From Burkholderia stagnalis (GTDB lineage: Bacteria > Pseudomonadota > Gammaproteobacteria > Burkholderiales > Burkholderiaceae): a stretch of 64,000 bases of DNA. Shown here piece after piece: positions 62,216 through 64,000 of the stretch (its first letter is position 1; each line of letters begins with the position of its first letter). A program made the translations under genes and the position numbers. The notes under the pieces are model-generated. The model did not search any database. It saw only the letters and a program-made list of their open reading frames with translations, and was not told the origin of the DNA. The stretch covers positions 124,001 to 188,000 of the forward strand of contig NZ_CADESW010000012.1 of the NCBI RefSeq assembly GCF_902830275.1. The letters are read 5' to 3'.

Positions 62216-64000
62216 TTACCGGTTCGACACCACCCGCGCGGACACGCTCTGCAGCGCCGGCGCGACGGCCGTCTGATACTCGGGCACCCAGCGGCGCAGG
62301 TCGCGCCGCACCTCGTCGTCGCTGAGCACGCGATGCTGCATCAGCCACGGCAGCAGCTCGTCGAGCAGGTTGTCCGGCACCTCGCGGGCACGCGCGATCC
62401 GCAGTTTCGGATGCGGCGTGCGGGTGGTCGTCTCGTCGTCCGCGAGCAATTCCTCGTAGAGCTTCTCGCCCGGACGCAGCCCGGTGAATTCGATGCGGAT
62501 CTGCCCTTCAGAGAAACCGTACAGGCGGATCAGGTCGCGCGCGAGATCGACGATCTTGACCGGTTCGCCCATGTCGAGAATGAAGATCTCGCCGCCATGC
62601 CCCATGCTCGATGCCTGCAGCACGAGCTGCGACGCTTCCGGGATCGTCATGAAGAAGCGCGTGATCTCCGGGTGCGTGACCGTCACCGGGCCGCCCTTCG
62701 CGATCTGCTGCTGGAACTTCGGGATCACGCTGCCCGCGCTGCCGAGCACGTTGCCGAACCGCACCGTCTCGAATTGCGTGTGCTCGCTCGTTTGCTGCAG
62801 CGCCTGGCACGCCATCTCCGCGAGCCGCTTGCTCGCGCCCATCACGTTGGTGGGGTTGACGGCCTTGTCGGTCGAGATCAGCACGAAATGGCGGACGTCA
62901 TGGCGGATCGCCGCCCGCGCGACACGGTAGGTGCCGAGCACGTTGTTGCGCAGCGCCTGCCACGCGTTGAGCTCCTCCATCAGCGGCACGTGCTTGTAGG
63001 CCGCCGCGTGGAACACGATGTGCGGCACGTGGCGCGACATCACCTGGTCGAGCAGCAGTGAATCCTTCGCGTCGCCGATGATCGGCACGACCGGCTGGTC
63101 GGGGAAGCGCTCGCGCAGCTCCTCGGTCAGGCGGTACATTGCGTATTCGGACAGGTCGAACGCGACCAGCTGCGCCGGCGCGAAACGCAGGATCTGCCGG
63201 CACAGCTCCGAACCGATCGAGCCGCCGGCGCCCGTCACCATCACGACGCGGCCGCGCAGCAGCGCCTCGACGTGCGGGGTGTCGATCGTCACGGCGTCGC
63301 GGCCGAGGAGGTCTTCGAGGTCGATCTCGCGGATCTGGGACAGGAAGCCCTGCCCCGGCATCAGTGCGGTCAGCGACGGCAGCACCATCACCTTCAGGCC
63401 GGCGCGCACGCAGAGCGTCGCCACCCGGCGCTGCACCTCGACCGACGCGGACGGAATCGCCACGATCGCGTATTCGATCTTCAGCGCCTCGGTCCAGTGC
63501 GCGACATCGTTGATCGCGCCGAGCACCTTGTAGCCGTAGATTTCGCGGCCCTGCTTCGTCTTTTCGTCATCCAGCAGGCCGACGAGACGCCATTCGCCCG
63601 AACGCGACAATTCGCGCGCGAGGTTCGCGCCGGCCGTGCCGGCGCCGATCACCAGCACGGGTTTGCCCTGCCCGACGAGGCCGCCGTACAGGTAGAACTC
63701 CTTGGTCGCGCGATACAGCGCGCGGGCGCCGCCCATGATCAGGAACAGCATCAGCGGGGAGACGAGCAACACCGAGCGTGGAATGATCGGCGACGGCTGG
63801 AACATCACGGCGCCGATCATCACGATCACGCCGCCGCCCGTAAGCGCCTTCGAGATGCGCATCAGGTCGGGCAGGCTCGCGAACACCCACAGGCCGCGAT
63901 ACAGGCCGAACACGTGGAACATCAGTGCGTAGACGGGGAGCACCCAGGTCAGCGCGATCAGCGAACCCCGCATGAAGTCGGGCGACACGCTGCCATTGAA
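62216..64000 (-). CDS. UDP-sugar 4,6-dehydratase/epimerase, WbpM/CapD type, partial at right edge
   Basis: Membrane-anchored SDR enzyme; 590+ residues are visible and the frame is open through the right edge, so the N-terminus is missing. About four hydrophobic helices are followed by a first Rossmann region (VLVIGAGTAGANLAREL) and a second catalytic domain with VTGAGGSIGSELCRQ, FHAAAYKHVPLMEE and STDKAVNPTNVMGASKR. FlaA1/WbpM enzymes dehydrate UDP-GlcNAc to make precursors of diamino or deoxy sugars. Convergent with the wbpL-type gene. Confidence 0.9.
   Translation of the reverse strand, partial: FNGSVSPDFMRGSLIALTWVLPVYALMFHVFGLYRGLWVFASLPDLMRISKALTGGGVIVMIGAVMFQPSPIIPRSVLLVSPLMLFLIMGGARALYRATKEFYLYGGLVGQGKPVLVIGAGTAGANLARELSRSGEWRLVGLLDDEKTKQGREIYGYKVLGAINDVAHWTEALKIEYAIVAIPSASVEVQRRVATLCVRAGLKVMVLPSLTALMPGQGFLSQIREIDLEDLLGRDAVTIDTPHVEALLRGRVVMVTGAGGSIGSELCRQILRFAPAQLVAFDLSEYAMYRLTEELRERFPDQPVVPIIGDAKDSLLLDQVMSRHVPHIVFHAAAYKHVPLMEELNAWQALRNNVLGTYRVARAAIRHDVRHFVLISTDKAVNPTNVMGASKRLAEMACQALQQTSEHTQFETVRFGNVLGSAGSVIPKFQQQIAKGGPVTVTHPEITRFFMTIPEASQLVLQASSMGHGGEIFILDMGEPVKIVDLARDLIRLYGFSEGQIRIEFTGLRPGEKLYEELLADDETTTRTPHPKLRIARAREVPDNLLDELLPWLMQHRVLSDDEVRRDLRRWVPEYQTAVAPALQSVSARVVSNR

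Overview
The window is about 67% GC and reads as chromosome 1 of a Burkholderia, most likely of the B. cepacia complex. The gene order supports this: riboflavin genes with nusB, then urtABCDE, urease ureDABCEFG, waaA-kdoO-waaC, and a phosphomannomutase leading into an O-antigen cluster. Species cannot be settled from sequence alone. Nearly everything is ordinary core chromosome, except one AT-richer island at about 19.3-26.2 kb.

Layout. 0-5 kb: riboflavin synthesis (ribE, a RibBX-type ribB, ribH) with nusB, plus a diguanylate cyclase. 5-18 kb: housekeeping genes, including an aminotransferase, a lytic transglycosylase, ubiD, a LysE exporter, a YggT protein, crcB with DUF190, a secreted sedolisin, a sirtuin, nudK with a coupled DUF4406 gene, and a divergent DeoR regulator. 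A probable small RNA lies at 7.71-7.85 kb. 18-19.3 kb is eroded and holds a LysE remnant.

19.3-26.2 kb: a genomic island in a tRNA-Gly(CCC) gene. The 5' half of the tRNA and its promoter are present at both ends, and only the right copy is complete. The island has no recognisable integrase. It carries a reverse transcriptase gene followed by a TIR/SEFIR-domain gene on the minus strand. A ~600-nt leader with two copies of a ~147-bp direct repeat precedes the reverse transcriptase. Five plus-strand genes of unknown function follow, one with a DUF2971 domain. The RT-TIR pair with its repeat leader is the best candidate here for an undescribed system, most plausibly anti-phage.

26-33 kb: a broken M81 metallopeptidase gene, an aldehyde dehydrogenase / class III aminotransferase / APC permease operon and a divergent AraC regulator, together an amine or amino-acid catabolic unit; then trmB behind a possible terminator-containing leader. 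33-40 kb: uppP, a DUF1439 lipoprotein, a cysteine-cluster protein, hemN, pcm-like and rhodanese genes, and an omega-amino-acid:pyruvate aminotransferase. 40-51.6 kb: the urea uptake operon (urtABCDE) and the urease operon. Each of urtA and ureA is preceded by a good sigma-54 (-24/-12) sequence, so import and hydrolysis of urea look jointly nitrogen-controlled. 51.6-64 kb: lipopolysaccharide genes. waaA, kdoO and waaC build the inner core; a phosphomannomutase, Wzx flippase, two glycosyltransferases, galE, a WecA/WbpL-type initiating transferase and a WbpM/CapD-type dehydratase (running off the right edge) make O antigen.
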